Source: Sipunculus nudus (lineage: Eukaryota; Annelida; Sipuncula; Golfingiida; Sipunculidae). From it: a stretch of 64,000 bases of DNA. Both the position numbers and the translations under genes were made by a program. Below are positions 1 to 8,986 of the stretch, piece after piece (positions within the stretch are counted from its first letter, which is position 1; each line of letters opens with the position of its first letter). The stretch covers positions 78,036,643-78,100,642 of the forward strand of contig CM049307.1 in NCBI GenBank assembly GCA_026874595.1, given 5' to 3'. The notes beneath the pieces were generated by a model. The model worked only from the letters and a program-made list of their open reading frames with translations. It had not been told where the DNA came from and searched no databases.

Positions 1-239
1 TTTAGTCGATAGATAACAAGTTTCTATAACTTCTAGAAGGTCAAGAGATATGAAAGATTATTTGAGAATGAAGAGTTACATATTTGACATATATAATTCA
101 ATATATGAATAAGCAGTTGCCTTATTATAGTAAACAACCTGTCTGTGTGTATGTCCATTTGTTCGTATATCTAACTGTCCTTCCACAAATTCCAAATATT
201 AATTCCTTTTGGGATTGACATTTGGATTTTAAACTTGTT

Positions 240-851
240 TTATGTATGGCCTACCACTACCGTATTGATTTTTAGGCCATGGGGTCATTTTATCTCCAGT
301 AAACCAAAGGAAGGAGTGCTGCTGGGCATGTACACTTTCCGGTCAGGGCTGGCAGCTAACCAACACGCCCATGGACTAACAAAAATACCACATGGCAGAA
401 AGTTGACGGGACGCTGCAGGGCCTTCACATATCCTGCTGCCGCTTTGGGCTCATCTGCAACGCCATCCCTCATGGCTTGAGTCTGAACACTTCTGCCTGA
501 TTTTAATAGAAATGTTAGTGTATCAAAGTGATTCTGTCTCCTTAACACAAGGTGAGCCTATGAAGCTGTGATCCGGATTTACCTCATTTGATGTCACAGA
601 CTGGTGTCACTCTGCAGTCTTGTGTCCATCTCGATGTCATGAACTCGTGTTTCAGTGACCCCCAGATCCTGCAGCATGGCACTCTCTGGCTGTGTTACAA
701 CAATATTAAAGTTATTTATCATCCTGTTAACAACAGGGAGCCTTGGAAACTCCACGCTATCAAGAATGTTAAAACAATACAGAGAGTTATAATGCTGTTT
801 TGTGGCTACAGCAGAACCTTTCGGGTAGTTCCCAAATTTGATATGCACCAT
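240..851 (-). pseudogene. YqaJ-like viral recombinase / lambda-exonuclease-fold nuclease, decayed
   Basis: One minus-strand frame reads as protein from 851 down to about 240 but is interrupted by four stops: TGA at 594-596, TAA at 579-581, TAG at 558-560 and TGA at 285-287. All four are in the same frame, so no indel has occurred. The family signature is clear. An upstream 'TRLQS' block is followed by a basic 'IRITAS' stretch, then 'LAASPD' and 'GLLEIK', which carry the Asp and the Glu-x-Lys of the YqaJ/lambda exonuclease active site. The family usually has GASPDG and EIKCP; here Gly is replaced by Arg after SPD, and the Cys after EIK is a stop. Such proteins are 5'-3' exonucleases, often spread by viruses or transposons and multicopy in aquatic invertebrates. 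No intact start or flanking exon was found. The family call is good; the parent gene or element is unknown. Confidence 0.75.
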
Positions 852-860
852 TGGTGTTGA

Positions 861-1511
861 CCGATAATTCCTGAGGGCAGGTATAATCAGTTAATTTGGT
901 GCAACCTGCTCCCGTGAATCTGCAAGAGGGACATTTAACACCAAGACATGAATCTGCATAGGTAACAAACTACAAAGGCAGAACAGAGTGCAGTTTAGTT
1001 GATCAACTGAAGTCAGTTGTTGTCATTGTAATAAATTTATACACATGATAAATGCTTGATAACAGAGTGTTTGGTTCTTTGAATGTTAAATTGTCAATTC
1101 AAAATTTCTAGGTTCAGTTTGCTTTGCTTTTCAGTTACAATTTTTCTAATAAAGATTTGGTTAGCGTTAGCAGTAGAGTGACTGTTTGAATTTGGTTGGT
1201 TAGTTTATCCTTGAAACCCAGTTGAAAATCCGGGAATAGTCAGGGATGAGTCAGAGATTTTTTCAGACTGCTGGCAACCCTGTGTGTAACTGGCAACAGA
1301 CACTTTGTGATAAGGATGGACAAGATGACGTCTAATTTAACATGTGATCATTACATATCCACATGATTTTATTGATATGGTGAATGAAACAAGACCTATG
1401 GGTCATGGTGCTCAGCTTAAGTTGACCTTGAAGGTAAAAATCTAAAATAAAATAAAATGGAAAAAAAGCCTGAGAGGAAAAGGTAGTAGTATAAGCTATA
1501 GGCACTGAACT
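861..1511. other. Intergenic stretch with one dispersed-repeat fragment
   Basis: No coding region could be supported here. Around 1385-1440 there is a short block reading 'ctatgggtcatggtgctcag' and then 'gttgacct'. It resembles the start of the dispersed repeats at about 23.35 kb and 48.03 kb, which carry nuclear-receptor-like palindromes. Confidence 0.4.
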
Positions 1512-1822
1512 GATAAATAACCTTTAAAGGTCGGAGGACCATTGAAGTATTTATTCAGTACCACATCACGCACTGTTGGTTTTTAGGTCACGTAGATAGG
1601 ATCCTGGTACAGCCTGGATGGACGCTCTTTAGGTTAAAAGGTCAACAGTATCTGGTTCTGACCGGTCATTCTATTTTATTGCTGATTGGCCGTTATTCAC
1701 CCCCTCTCTCTGCTTGTGCTTTACTGCGCATGTACAAAGCCCTAATCTTTACCCCAGTGCTGAGTCACTGGTCACTCAGCTCCTGGCTTCCAGCAGAACC
1801 AGTCGCTAGATTTTTATATTTT
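1512..1822 (+). repeat. Ngaro split direct repeat A1 (left end)
   Basis: This 311-bp segment recurs at 8269-8579 with no difference noticed by eye. It begins 'gataaataacctttaaagg' and ends in 'agatttttatatttt'. The short identical ORFs inside both copies are a by-product of the repeat, not genes. Confidence 0.93.
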
Positions 1823-1965
1823 TATTTTGGACCGACGCTACCGCCGCTGCTGCTGAACTTCCAGGTTTTGTACCACAGTTGAACATACTGCAACAGAATA
1901 TAGCTGGTAAAGGTAAGATATCTCTTGCGCTTCTTTGGTCGGTTAATTCAACTTTAACTTAAGTA

Positions 1966-2745
1966 ATGGCAGCCTCTTGCAGTTCTTCAAGTAGGACCGG
2001 TAGGCCTACTGCCGCGCACAGCTCGGACCCAGCTCGCGTGGATAGGGCTAAGGCTAAAGTAAAAGTCCTTGTTATCGGACATTCGTTTGTGCATAGACTC
2101 GAAAGCTTTCTTGTGTCGGTCGAGAACTCTGTCGAGCTGAATTCCCAATCTGTTAGCTCCGTGCCGAGATCGGTGATCCGCAACTGGAATCTTGATGCTA
2201 ACTTAGGTTTAAACAAAGACAGGTATCACGTTTCGTTCCACGGGGTTGGCGGCATGAAGCTACGAGCGCCCCTAGCGGTCAAATCGCTTACTAGTGCGGC
2301 ATCCACCCGCGTAATTGAGCTTTGTCAGCCTAATGTTGTCTTTGTTGATATAGGTTCTAACGATCTTTGTTGCCCATCCGTCTCGCCTGAGCGACTTTCC
2401 CAACATATCTTCTCTTTTGCCGAGATGATTGTAACGGCATACAGTCTAGACAGGGTCATTATTGGATCTATTTTCCCGCGCAAGGATACAGCTTGCCCGT
2501 ACCCGGAGTATAACAAGAAGGTTGCTTTGTGTAACATTGCGCTATCTAAAATGGCAACCGGTCACTCTCGCATAGCTGTTTGGAAGCATAGGGGCTTCGG
2601 CTCTAAAAATATTTACCGTCCCGATGGCGTTCACCTCAACTTTCAAGGTTCCGGCATATACGCATGCAGCATCAAGAGGGCCATCGTGCTATGGTCTACG
2701 CGTAGCGGCTTGAACGGGCATAAGGGAACTACTTGCAGCCAGTGA
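1966..2745 (+). CDS. SGNH (GDSL-like) hydrolase ORF of the Ngaro element
   Basis: This 259-residue ORF shows all four SGNH blocks. Block I is 'VLVIGHSF' with nucleophile Ser40. Block II is the Gly-rich 'FHGVGGMK' near residue 91. Block III is 'VDIGSND' with Asn132. Block V is 'DGVHLN' with Asp220 and His223. The family contains serine esterases and lipases that form an oxyanion hole from Ser, Gly and Asn. Some Ngaro and other non-LTR-type retroelements carry such hydrolases, with unclear function; membrane or lipid-related roles have been proposed. The N-terminal ~30 residues are Ser/Arg/Ala-rich and no signal peptide or membrane segment is evident. It lies upstream of gag, starts 144 bp after the end of A1, and is followed by about 830 bp without a convincing ORF. 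The reading frame is intact, so function may still be under selection. The ATG at 1966 is the first in frame ahead of block I. Confidence 0.85.
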   Translation: MAASCSSSSRTGRPTAAHSSDPARVDRAKAKVKVLVIGHSFVHRLESFLVSVENSVELNSQSVSSVPRSVIRNWNLDANLGLNKDRYHVSFHGVGGMKLRAPLAVKSLTSAASTRVIELCQPNVVFVDIGSNDLCCPSVSPERLSQHIFSFAEMIVTAYSLDRVIIGSIFPRKDTACPYPEYNKKVALCNIALSKMATGHSRIAVWKHRGFGSKNIYRPDGVHLNFQGSGIYACSIKRAIVLWSTRSGLNGHKGTTCSQ

Positions 2746-3576
2746 AGTGTTTACACTTTGCACTAGGTACTTTTGAAAGGCAATATCACCGTATAATTCC
2801 TCTATTACCGCTCTAGCCCTGATTATTTAATTTTTTTTTTTTTTCAACTTTACCCCGCCGTTTCGGCCTTATGCTTTTTCCCAACATATAATTTAAATGG
2901 TTATTGATGGCATAATTCTCCCTCTCGATCCGTCGTGCGCCCATCGCCGAATTAATTTGTGTTCATTTGCCGCTTGCGTTGTGATGTCACGGGTTTTTCC
3001 CGTGTTTTTCCACGTGCTATTTTAATGTGGTTTGTATTTTCTATTTGATTTATTTTATTATTGCCCTAACTCCCATTAGTGTGTATCTGGACTGTTACCG
3101 GGCGAGGGCTGTAGCCCGTTGTCTGCCTGTGGGTTTCAGGACTGTTTCAGGGCGAGGGCGGTAGCCCGCTGTCTGCCCTTTTGTTGTTCGCGCGATTTCG
3201 TATTTTTATTATATTTGTGATCTCGGCTATAGCCGTTCTCACTGCGTGTACTATCTTAGTATCTACATATTGTATAAGTGTATTATTTCACTTTCTTTTA
3301 TTTGTTTGTTGGGAGCTGGGCGTGCAAGTTACATGTACGACTTGCCTCTATTATTACCACTTGTAAGTATTTTAACATTGTGATTTGGGATCACATTCAT
3401 GCAGTATTGCTGTAAGTACACTTGTAAATAACTTTGTGATTTGGATTTGTTCCTCAGCTATGTTTTTCTACATGGAACTATTTCTCTATTTGAATTATAT
3501 CTTTTGAATTGGAACTACAGCTAAATGTACCTTATAGAAATTTGCAAACTGCGCGTACTTATTTATTTCATTGCAG
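2746..3576 (+). promoter_or_regulatory. Untranslated spacer between hydrolase and gag, with GC-rich tandem motif
   Basis: No convincing ORF is present. About 3088-3177 holds two imperfect copies of a ~57-bp unit, each with 'gggcgaggg' followed by 'gtagcccg' and 'tgtctgcc'. Each copy can fold into a short GGGC/GCCC hairpin. The segment ends with a pyrimidine-rich run and 'ttgcag' directly before the gag ATG, which resembles a splice acceptor. This could be a second promoter, or an intron end that lets gag be made from a spliced transcript. Both are inference. Confidence 0.4.
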
Positions 3577-4863
3577 ATGCCCAAACGCTTCAAGCCTGCA
3601 GTGCCTGATAAGTTGCCTTCTGGATTAAAATCCAGGGCCACTAGAAAGCGCAAATCTCCAGCAGCCTTGCACGACTATGTCTTAGCCGACGTTACTGATG
3701 GACCACCAACTACTACAACGGCGCCTGGCACCAATACCTCTGAGCCTATATGTACCAGTCAAGTACCTCCCAATACAAGTACATCTGCAGAGTCTGTAGC
3801 ACCTACTTCCTCCCAGGATCTTCGGGCCATGATGCGCAGCGTTTTCAATGACGAGCTGGACAAACGCTTCGGTCCACAGACACCAGCTCCATCCTCATCA
3901 AATGCTTCTTGTCCTCAGCCTCACTCTACAACCATTCATCATGCACGCAGTATGGACCAGCATCATGACCAAGCCTTAGACCTGTCAACATCGGCTACTG
4001 TCTCTTGCGCCTCCTCTCCTGCCATTTCGCAGCACATCGTGAATGCAGCTACTTTACCGGTGGCCTCAACCAGTCAAGCCTCGCCGTCTGTGTCCACTGC
4101 GGCTGCTTCCAGTGCTGTCAACGCACTGCTAGGTAGGTCCTCAGGGGCAATCAATAACAACAACGTTGTAGGCAGTAAACAAAATCCTCCACACAACAGT
4201 ACATATCAGCCTATCACTAAGGGTATTTCACCTGAACTTAAGGAAAAGTCTCTCTCCAGTGATTACTTAAATTTAGCACTGTTGGATACTACCGACACCA
4301 TTATCCAGTCCAATGACAAGCGCAGGCCCCCATCTAAAATTACCAACATTGATCAATGGTCTAGATGCTTTTCTAGATACGCCTACTTAAGGTGTCTGGC
4401 CTACCCCTCTGAAAGCCATGCCTACTTTAAACATCAATATCAGGTGTTGAAATTGAAATTGGACTACCCAAGCTCTGATGCATGGCTTCACTATGATATC
4501 AGCTATAGGGACCATATTGCTAATCATGACGAGTTTTCCTGGGGGGACCCTTTGCCCGACCTCCTGTATGAAGCTCGGGAAATAGCGCTTACTCCTAGAA
4601 GGTCAAGAAGGAACCAGCCCTTTCTCGGCAGTAGTTCCCAGGCAACCCAGAAACACATCCCTTCTGGATATTGCTACACCTACCATAGACAGGGATCATG
4701 CACAAGGCCCCCCCCCCTGCAAGTTCTCCCACGCATGCCCCGCTTGTTGGAAGAACCGAGGGCTGGAGGAGCGTCACTCCCTCTCCTCTTGCTCCCCCGC
4801 CGCTCCTGCCTCCAGACCTACCTCCAGGAGACATCAGAATGCCCCTCCCCCGGCCAGATCTAA
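3577..4863 (+). CDS. Gag-like ORF of the Ngaro element (zinc finger frameshifted)
   Basis: The ORF starts MPKRFK at the ATG at 3577. Its N-terminal half is basic and then Ser/Thr/Ala/Gln-rich. A more structured region follows from about residue 225 ('SPELKEKSLSSDYLNL', then 'DQWSRCFSRYAYL'), as in Gag proteins of DIRS/Ngaro elements. The ORF then reaches 'GYCYTYHRQGSC', the first half of a CCCH zinc finger. A run of ten C residues at 4708-4717 throws the frame off here. With nine C, the spacing becomes exactly C-x8-C-x5-C-x3-H, the canonical CCCH finger, and the frame continues to a TAA at 4895-4897. This copy therefore probably carries a +1 slip in the homopolymer, either a real mutation or a sequencing error. 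Gag would package the element RNA. The call rests on position and zinc finger, because Gag sequences are poorly conserved. Confidence 0.8.
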   Translation: MPKRFKPAVPDKLPSGLKSRATRKRKSPAALHDYVLADVTDGPPTTTTAPGTNTSEPICTSQVPPNTSTSAESVAPTSSQDLRAMMRSVFNDELDKRFGPQTPAPSSSNASCPQPHSTTIHHARSMDQHHDQALDLSTSATVSCASSPAISQHIVNAATLPVASTSQASPSVSTAAASSAVNALLGRSSGAINNNNVVGSKQNPPHNSTYQPITKGISPELKEKSLSSDYLNLALLDTTDTIIQSNDKRRPPSKITNIDQWSRCFSRYAYLRCLAYPSESHAYFKHQYQVLKLKLDYPSSDAWLHYDISYRDHIANHDEFSWGDPLPDLLYEAREIALTPRRSRRNQPFLGSSSQATQKHIPSGYCYTYHRQGSCTRPPPLQVLPRMPRLLEEPRAGGASLPLLLLPRRSCLQTYLQETSECPSPGQI

Positions 4864-6470
4864 CACAAACAGATCTGCAAACACCAATCCTAGATAAACC
4901 CCTGGCTTTCCTATTGCAAGGGTATGATAAAATTGAGACTGATTACTTATTATCTGGCTTCAGAGATGGTTTTAAAATTTATTCTGACATGATAAATTCT
5001 GCTGTCGAAATTAACAACCATGCCTCCTTGCTACTCAACGTAGAGGTTGCTTCACAAATGATTTCCTCAGAGTTAAAAGCTAATCGAATTGCTGGTCCCT
5101 TTACTTCTCCCCCTTTCCAAAATTTCAAAATTTCTCCTTTGGGCCTAATACCAAAAAAGACCGGGGGTTTCAGATTAATCCATAATCTGTCTTACCCTAA
5201 GGGGGCCTCCCTCAATGATGGTATTGCCAAACACGATGCCACGGTGCAATATCAATCTTTAGACGATGCCATTTCTATATTACATCAACTCGGACGGGGT
5301 GCACTCATTGCTAAGGCCGATATAGCCGAAGCTTTTAGGTTAATACCTATTCACCCTGATTGCCATCACATGTTAGGCTTCAAATATAATGGAATGTTTT
5401 TCTATGATAAATGTTTGCCCATGGGATGTGCCTCATCTTGCCAAATCTTTGAAAGATTTAGTTCAGCAATCGAATGGATTCTCAAATACAAATACAAAGT
5501 CAGATTCATTTCACACATTCTTGATGATTTTATGTTTTTTGGCCCCCCTGACTCTCCAGAATGTCACGAAGCTCTTAAATCCTTCTTGCATTTAGCCAGT
5601 CATATCAATTTATCAGTCAAGAATTCCAAAACAGTCCTACCCAATACTTGTGTTCCTCTTTTTGGGATAGACGTAGATTCTGTGGCGTGGGAGCTCCGTC
5701 TCCCCCATGATAAACTCCTTAAGCTACAAGGGGATCTTGATTCTGCTTCATCTAAGAAACGCATAACAGTGAAAGAACTTCAGTCGCTGCTGGGATTACT
5801 TAATTTTGCATGTCTTGCTATACACCCAGGTCGAGCTTTCATGCGTCGCCTTTACGCTACATTATATTCTCTGGGGGACCCCAAACCGCACTTCCATGTG
5901 CGCTTTAATAAAGAATCCCGAGCGGATCTTAAGGCCTGGCTAACCTTTGTGAGCTCCTACTCTGGAAAATCTCTGATTCTTTTCAAAGAATGGACTGCAT
6001 CTGATGCTCTTCAACTTTTCACAGATGCTGCTGGCTCTATAGGTTTTGCGGGTGTGTTCAGGTCTCATTGGTTTCAAGGCACCTGGCCTCACAGCTGGAA
6101 AAGTCTCAATATAGCTATCCTGGAATTATTCCCTATTGTCATATCCCTTGAGATGTGGGGCAACATGTGGCAGAACCATAAGATTATATTTCATTGTGAT
6201 AACCTGGCTGTTGTGGACGTCATTAACAAACAATCTTCAAAATGTACCTCATTAATGTGTTTAGTCAGACGTATGGTCTTAGCTTCCCTCAAATTTAACA
6301 TATTGTTCAAAGCATATCATGTTCCCGGTCTCGACAATGGTATCGCTGATGCGTTATCTCGTCTGCAGGTCTCGAAAGCACGGAAGTTAGCACCATACCT
6401 GGACGGACAGCCAACCACCATCCCACCAGAATTGCTCCCGCAGGAATCATTCATCAAGCCGCCAACCTAG
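4698..6470 (+). CDS. Reverse transcriptase / RNase H ORF (Pol) of the Ngaro element
   Basis: This 590-residue ORF overlaps the end of gag in another frame, so its ATG is nominal and translation may rely on frameshifting or reinitiation. The RT core runs from about residue 100 to 300: 'LGLIPKKTGGFRLIHNLSYP' near 150, 'ADIAEAFRL' with the first catalytic Asp near 212, 'LPMGCASSCQIFE' near 240, and 'ILDDFMFFG' with the catalytic Asp pair near 274. The tyrosine of the usual YxDD is replaced, which is common in the DIRS order. RNase H follows at about 435-560, with 'FTDAAG', 'ILELFP', 'HCDNLA' and 'NGIADALSR' supplying the D-E-D-D metal ligands. The enzyme copies element RNA into DNA and removes the RNA strand. 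All key residues are present and the frame is open throughout. Confidence 0.92.
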   Translation: MHKAPPPASSPTHAPLVGRTEGWRSVTPSPLAPPPLLPPDLPPGDIRMPLPRPDLTQTDLQTPILDKPLAFLLQGYDKIETDYLLSGFRDGFKIYSDMINSAVEINNHASLLLNVEVASQMISSELKANRIAGPFTSPPFQNFKISPLGLIPKKTGGFRLIHNLSYPKGASLNDGIAKHDATVQYQSLDDAISILHQLGRGALIAKADIAEAFRLIPIHPDCHHMLGFKYNGMFFYDKCLPMGCASSCQIFERFSSAIEWILKYKYKVRFISHILDDFMFFGPPDSPECHEALKSFLHLASHINLSVKNSKTVLPNTCVPLFGIDVDSVAWELRLPHDKLLKLQGDLDSASSKKRITVKELQSLLGLLNFACLAIHPGRAFMRRLYATLYSLGDPKPHFHVRFNKESRADLKAWLTFVSSYSGKSLILFKEWTASDALQLFTDAAGSIGFAGVFRSHWFQGTWPHSWKSLNIAILELFPIVISLEMWGNMWQNHKIIFHCDNLAVVDVINKQSSKCTSLMCLVRRMVLASLKFNILFKAYHVPGLDNGIADALSRLQVSKARKLAPYLDGQPTTIPPELLPQESFIKPPT

Positions 6471-7348
6471 TTATCGCCAGTCTAGCCCCAAGCTCCAGAA
6501 GGTTATACGCCCATGCTCTGCATCAGTTTATTCAATTTAATAGGGACCAGGGCACTCAATATGCCTTCCCTTGCATTCAGGACACACTAGTATGCTATAT
6601 TATTTGGATGTCAAATCTAGGATATAAACACTCTACTATAGTGTCCCACCTGTCAGCCATAAACTTTGCCCATAAACTATTTGGCCTTCCACCTCCCAGT
6701 GTTTCCTTTTTTATCAACAAATTACTTTCAGGATTGGCCAAGAAAGCCGAATCCTTTGATAACAGGTCCCCTATCTCCAGAGACATGCTAGTGAAGCTCT
6801 TAATTGCTATTCCCGCTGTCACTCATGACTCCTACAAACAAATTCTCTTCACCGCCATGTTCACTACAGCCTTCCATGCTTTTCTTCGAATAGGGGAAAT
6901 GACATCATCTACTGGTAATCCTACAAACAATGCTATTCAATTTTCTGATGTTCACACATTCAAAGATTCTATTACATTGGTCCTAAAGAAGTACAAACAT
7001 GCCCCGGCTAATCATCACGTCTCTCTCCTTTTGAAACGATCAAACGACTCTGCTTGCCCTGTTTCCGCCCTTTTGAGATTTATCGCAGTTCGTCCCAAGG
7101 TGCCAGGTCCTCTTTTTATTTTTAACGACAGAGTCCCAGTTTCCAGCAATTTTTTCAATAAAATACTTCAAGATTGTCTATTAAAGGCCGGCTTCGTCAA
7201 CGCTCGGTTCACAAGTCATAGTTTCAGGATAGGTGCAGCCTCACATGCTGCTTCCCAGGGAGTCTCAAACGACATGATAATGCGCATGGGCCGCTGGAAG
7301 TCCCGGGCTTTCTTAAAGTATATTCGTACCTCGCTCCTTGACAAGTGA
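6390..7348 (+). CDS. Tyrosine recombinase ORF of the Ngaro element
   Basis: The catalytic domain lies in the ATG-initiated part (6608-7348, 246 residues). Its frame stays open upstream to about 6390, overlapping the RT ORF in a different frame. The upstream part ('LYAHALHQFIQFNRDQGTQY') looks like the N-terminal SAM-like DNA-binding domain, so the true product probably begins before 6608, by frameshifting or as a Pol fusion. Catalytic residues are visible: Arg in 'FLRIGEM', His-x-x-Arg in 'SHSFRIGAAS', the second His/Trp position in 'MGRWKS', and the nucleophile Tyr in 'KYIRTS'. Known role: the enzyme integrates the circular DNA intermediate by strand exchange through a phosphotyrosine, in place of a DDE integrase. 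All catalytic positions are intact. Confidence 0.9.
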
Positions 7349-7954
7349 TTTTTCATTTAATTTTCATCTATTTTTCCAAATTTGGAGGGTGTTATCATTT
7401 CTGGATTTGACTGAAGGTTACACTCTCTGTTGATCCCCTAAAGAACTGTCGTTAATTTATCTTATTCCTTATGTACAACATTAGCCTATAACTCAACTTA
7501 CTATTTAACCTGTTAAGTCTTCTCAGAGTCAATGGCAATGTTAAGGACAAACTCATCTTGTATTTGACTGGAGAGTTTGTTCCAGCTTTTCATCATGTTG
7601 GCACTGGGCAGTCTTAAACATATGTTAGTGTAACCTCGCATCCTGTATTCGACTGGAGCTCAGGTTTCACTTCAACTATTCGGATGTTTATCATGATGTA
7701 TAATTACGTGTATAACTATGTCATTCGCTCAGCATAATACTTTGATATTTATTCTTGGCATCCTGTATTTGACTGGAGCCAGTTGGCATACACTGTTAGC
7801 AATACATATACACCCCTGCCCCTGGGGACCTTTAAGTAGGTGACATTCTTTTTATGCTTCAGAATTTCATTGTTTTCTTCTGTTATCTATAATTCCTTCT
7901 TTTCCTTTATTGTTCCATTGTGTGGGGGGAGCTGGATCTAAAGACCCAGCGGTG
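7349..7954 (+). repeat. Ngaro 3' untranslated spacer with repeated 17-bp motif
   Basis: No ORF is supported. A motif close to 'tcctgtatttgactgga' recurs four times, at about 7396, 7557, 7640 and 7761, with spacings of ~80-160 bp. It may be a binding or priming motif of the element, or a decayed tandem repeat. Confidence 0.5.
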
Positions 7955-8276
7955 GCCATTTTTGAATTCCCCCCATCACTTTTATCACATGTGATTTGTC
8001 CACTTTGTATATATGTATATATGTTGTGATGTAGTTAATTTGGCAGTGCTCCTCTTAAATCTGTTTCAATTGTTGTATGTTATGCATCAGCATCCAGGCC
8101 ATCAAACCAAGGACTCTGTGTATAAAGACTTTTTATTCTCAGCCTGGATTGTAGACTTGTGTTATGGCACTGCCAAGTATTTTTTATATTTCTTAGGTCA
8201 TTTAATAAATGACATTATAGACAACATTGGTCTCTTTGTTTACATAGCAGTGCGTGTGTGTGTGGCTGGATAAATA
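7955..8276 (+). repeat. Ngaro split direct repeat B1
   Basis: This ~322-bp unit starts 'gccatttttgaattcc' and ends 'gtgtgtggctggataaataa'. It recurs at 8664-8986. The 86-codon ORF inside it (8013-8273) is repeated identically in B2, so at least this part is unchanged between copies. It abuts and overlaps A2 by a few bases. Confidence 0.93.
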
Positions 8277-8579
8277 ACCTTTAAAGGTCGGAGGACCATT
8301 GAAGTATTTATTCAGTACCACATCACGCACTGTTGGTTTTTAGGTCACGTAGATAGGATCCTGGTACAGCCTGGATGGACGCTCTTTAGGTTAAAAGGTC
8401 AACAGTATCTGGTTCTGACCGGTCATTCTATTTTATTGCTGATTGGCCGTTATTCACCCCCTCTCTCTGCTTGTGCTTTACTGCGCATGTACAAAGCCCT
8501 AATCTTTACCCCAGTGCTGAGTCACTGGTCACTCAGCTCCTGGCTTCCAGCAGAACCAGTCGCTAGATTTTTATATTTT
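8269..8579 (+). repeat. Ngaro split direct repeat A2
   Basis: This is a copy of A1 lying between B1 and B2. The overlap with B1 ('gataaata') marks the place where the circular intermediate is thought to be resolved. About 84 bp of unique sequence separates A2 from B2. Confidence 0.93.
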
Positions 8580-8663
8580 CCGCCACCTCCCATCCTCCAC
8601 CCATTGTGTGTATATAAATTATTAATTTGTACTTGTTGTAATAAGCCTTCTTAACGCTTGTGC

Positions 8664-8986
8664 GCCATTTTTGAATTCCCCCCATCACTTTTATCACATG
8701 TGATTTGTCCACTTTGTATATATGTATATATGTTGTGATGTAGTTAATTTGGCAGTGCTCCTCTTAAATCTGTTTCAATTGTTGTATGTTATGCATCAGC
8801 ATCCAGGCCATCAAACCAAGGACTCTGTGTATAAAGACTTTTTATTCTCAGCCTGGATTGTAGACTTGTGTTATGGCACTGCCAAGTATTTTTTATATTT
8901 CTTAGGTCATTTAATAAATGACATTATAGACAACATTGGTCTCTTTGTTTACATAGCAGTGCGTGTGTGTGTGGCTGGATAAATAA
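8664..8986 (+). repeat. Ngaro split direct repeat B2 (right end)
   Basis: This is the second copy of B1 and forms the right boundary. Sequence similarity to B1 stops after 'ggataaataa', which is also how A1 begins. Confidence 0.93.

Larger units (their letters stand above)
1512..8986 (+). mobile_element. Ngaro-type (DIRS order) tyrosine-recombinase retrotransposon, near-intact
   Basis: The ~7.5 kb element has no LTRs or terminal inverted repeats. It has split direct repeats in the order A1 (1512-1822), coding region, B1 (7955-8276), A2 (8269-8579), B2 (8664-8986), which is the hallmark of Ngaro elements. A1 ends inside the leader, and the B1/A2 junction shares the bases 'ggataaataa', as expected if a circular intermediate joins the two ends. 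Plus-strand ORFs in order are an SGNH hydrolase, Gag, RT with RNase H, and a tyrosine recombinase. A methyltransferase-like domain typical of DIRS proper was not seen, which also favours Ngaro. Known biology: such elements integrate a circular DNA through the tyrosine recombinase and leave no target-site duplication. None is visible here; 'ATAAATAA' is shared at both edges. The repeat copies look identical by eye, suggesting recent insertion. Confidence 0.93.

Noticed and set aside
8013-8982. Two identical 86-codon ORFs (8013-8273 and 8722-8982) that look like a duplicated small gene
   Set aside because: They are simply the same position in repeats B1 and B2 of the Ngaro element. The peptide has no domain and no independent support.
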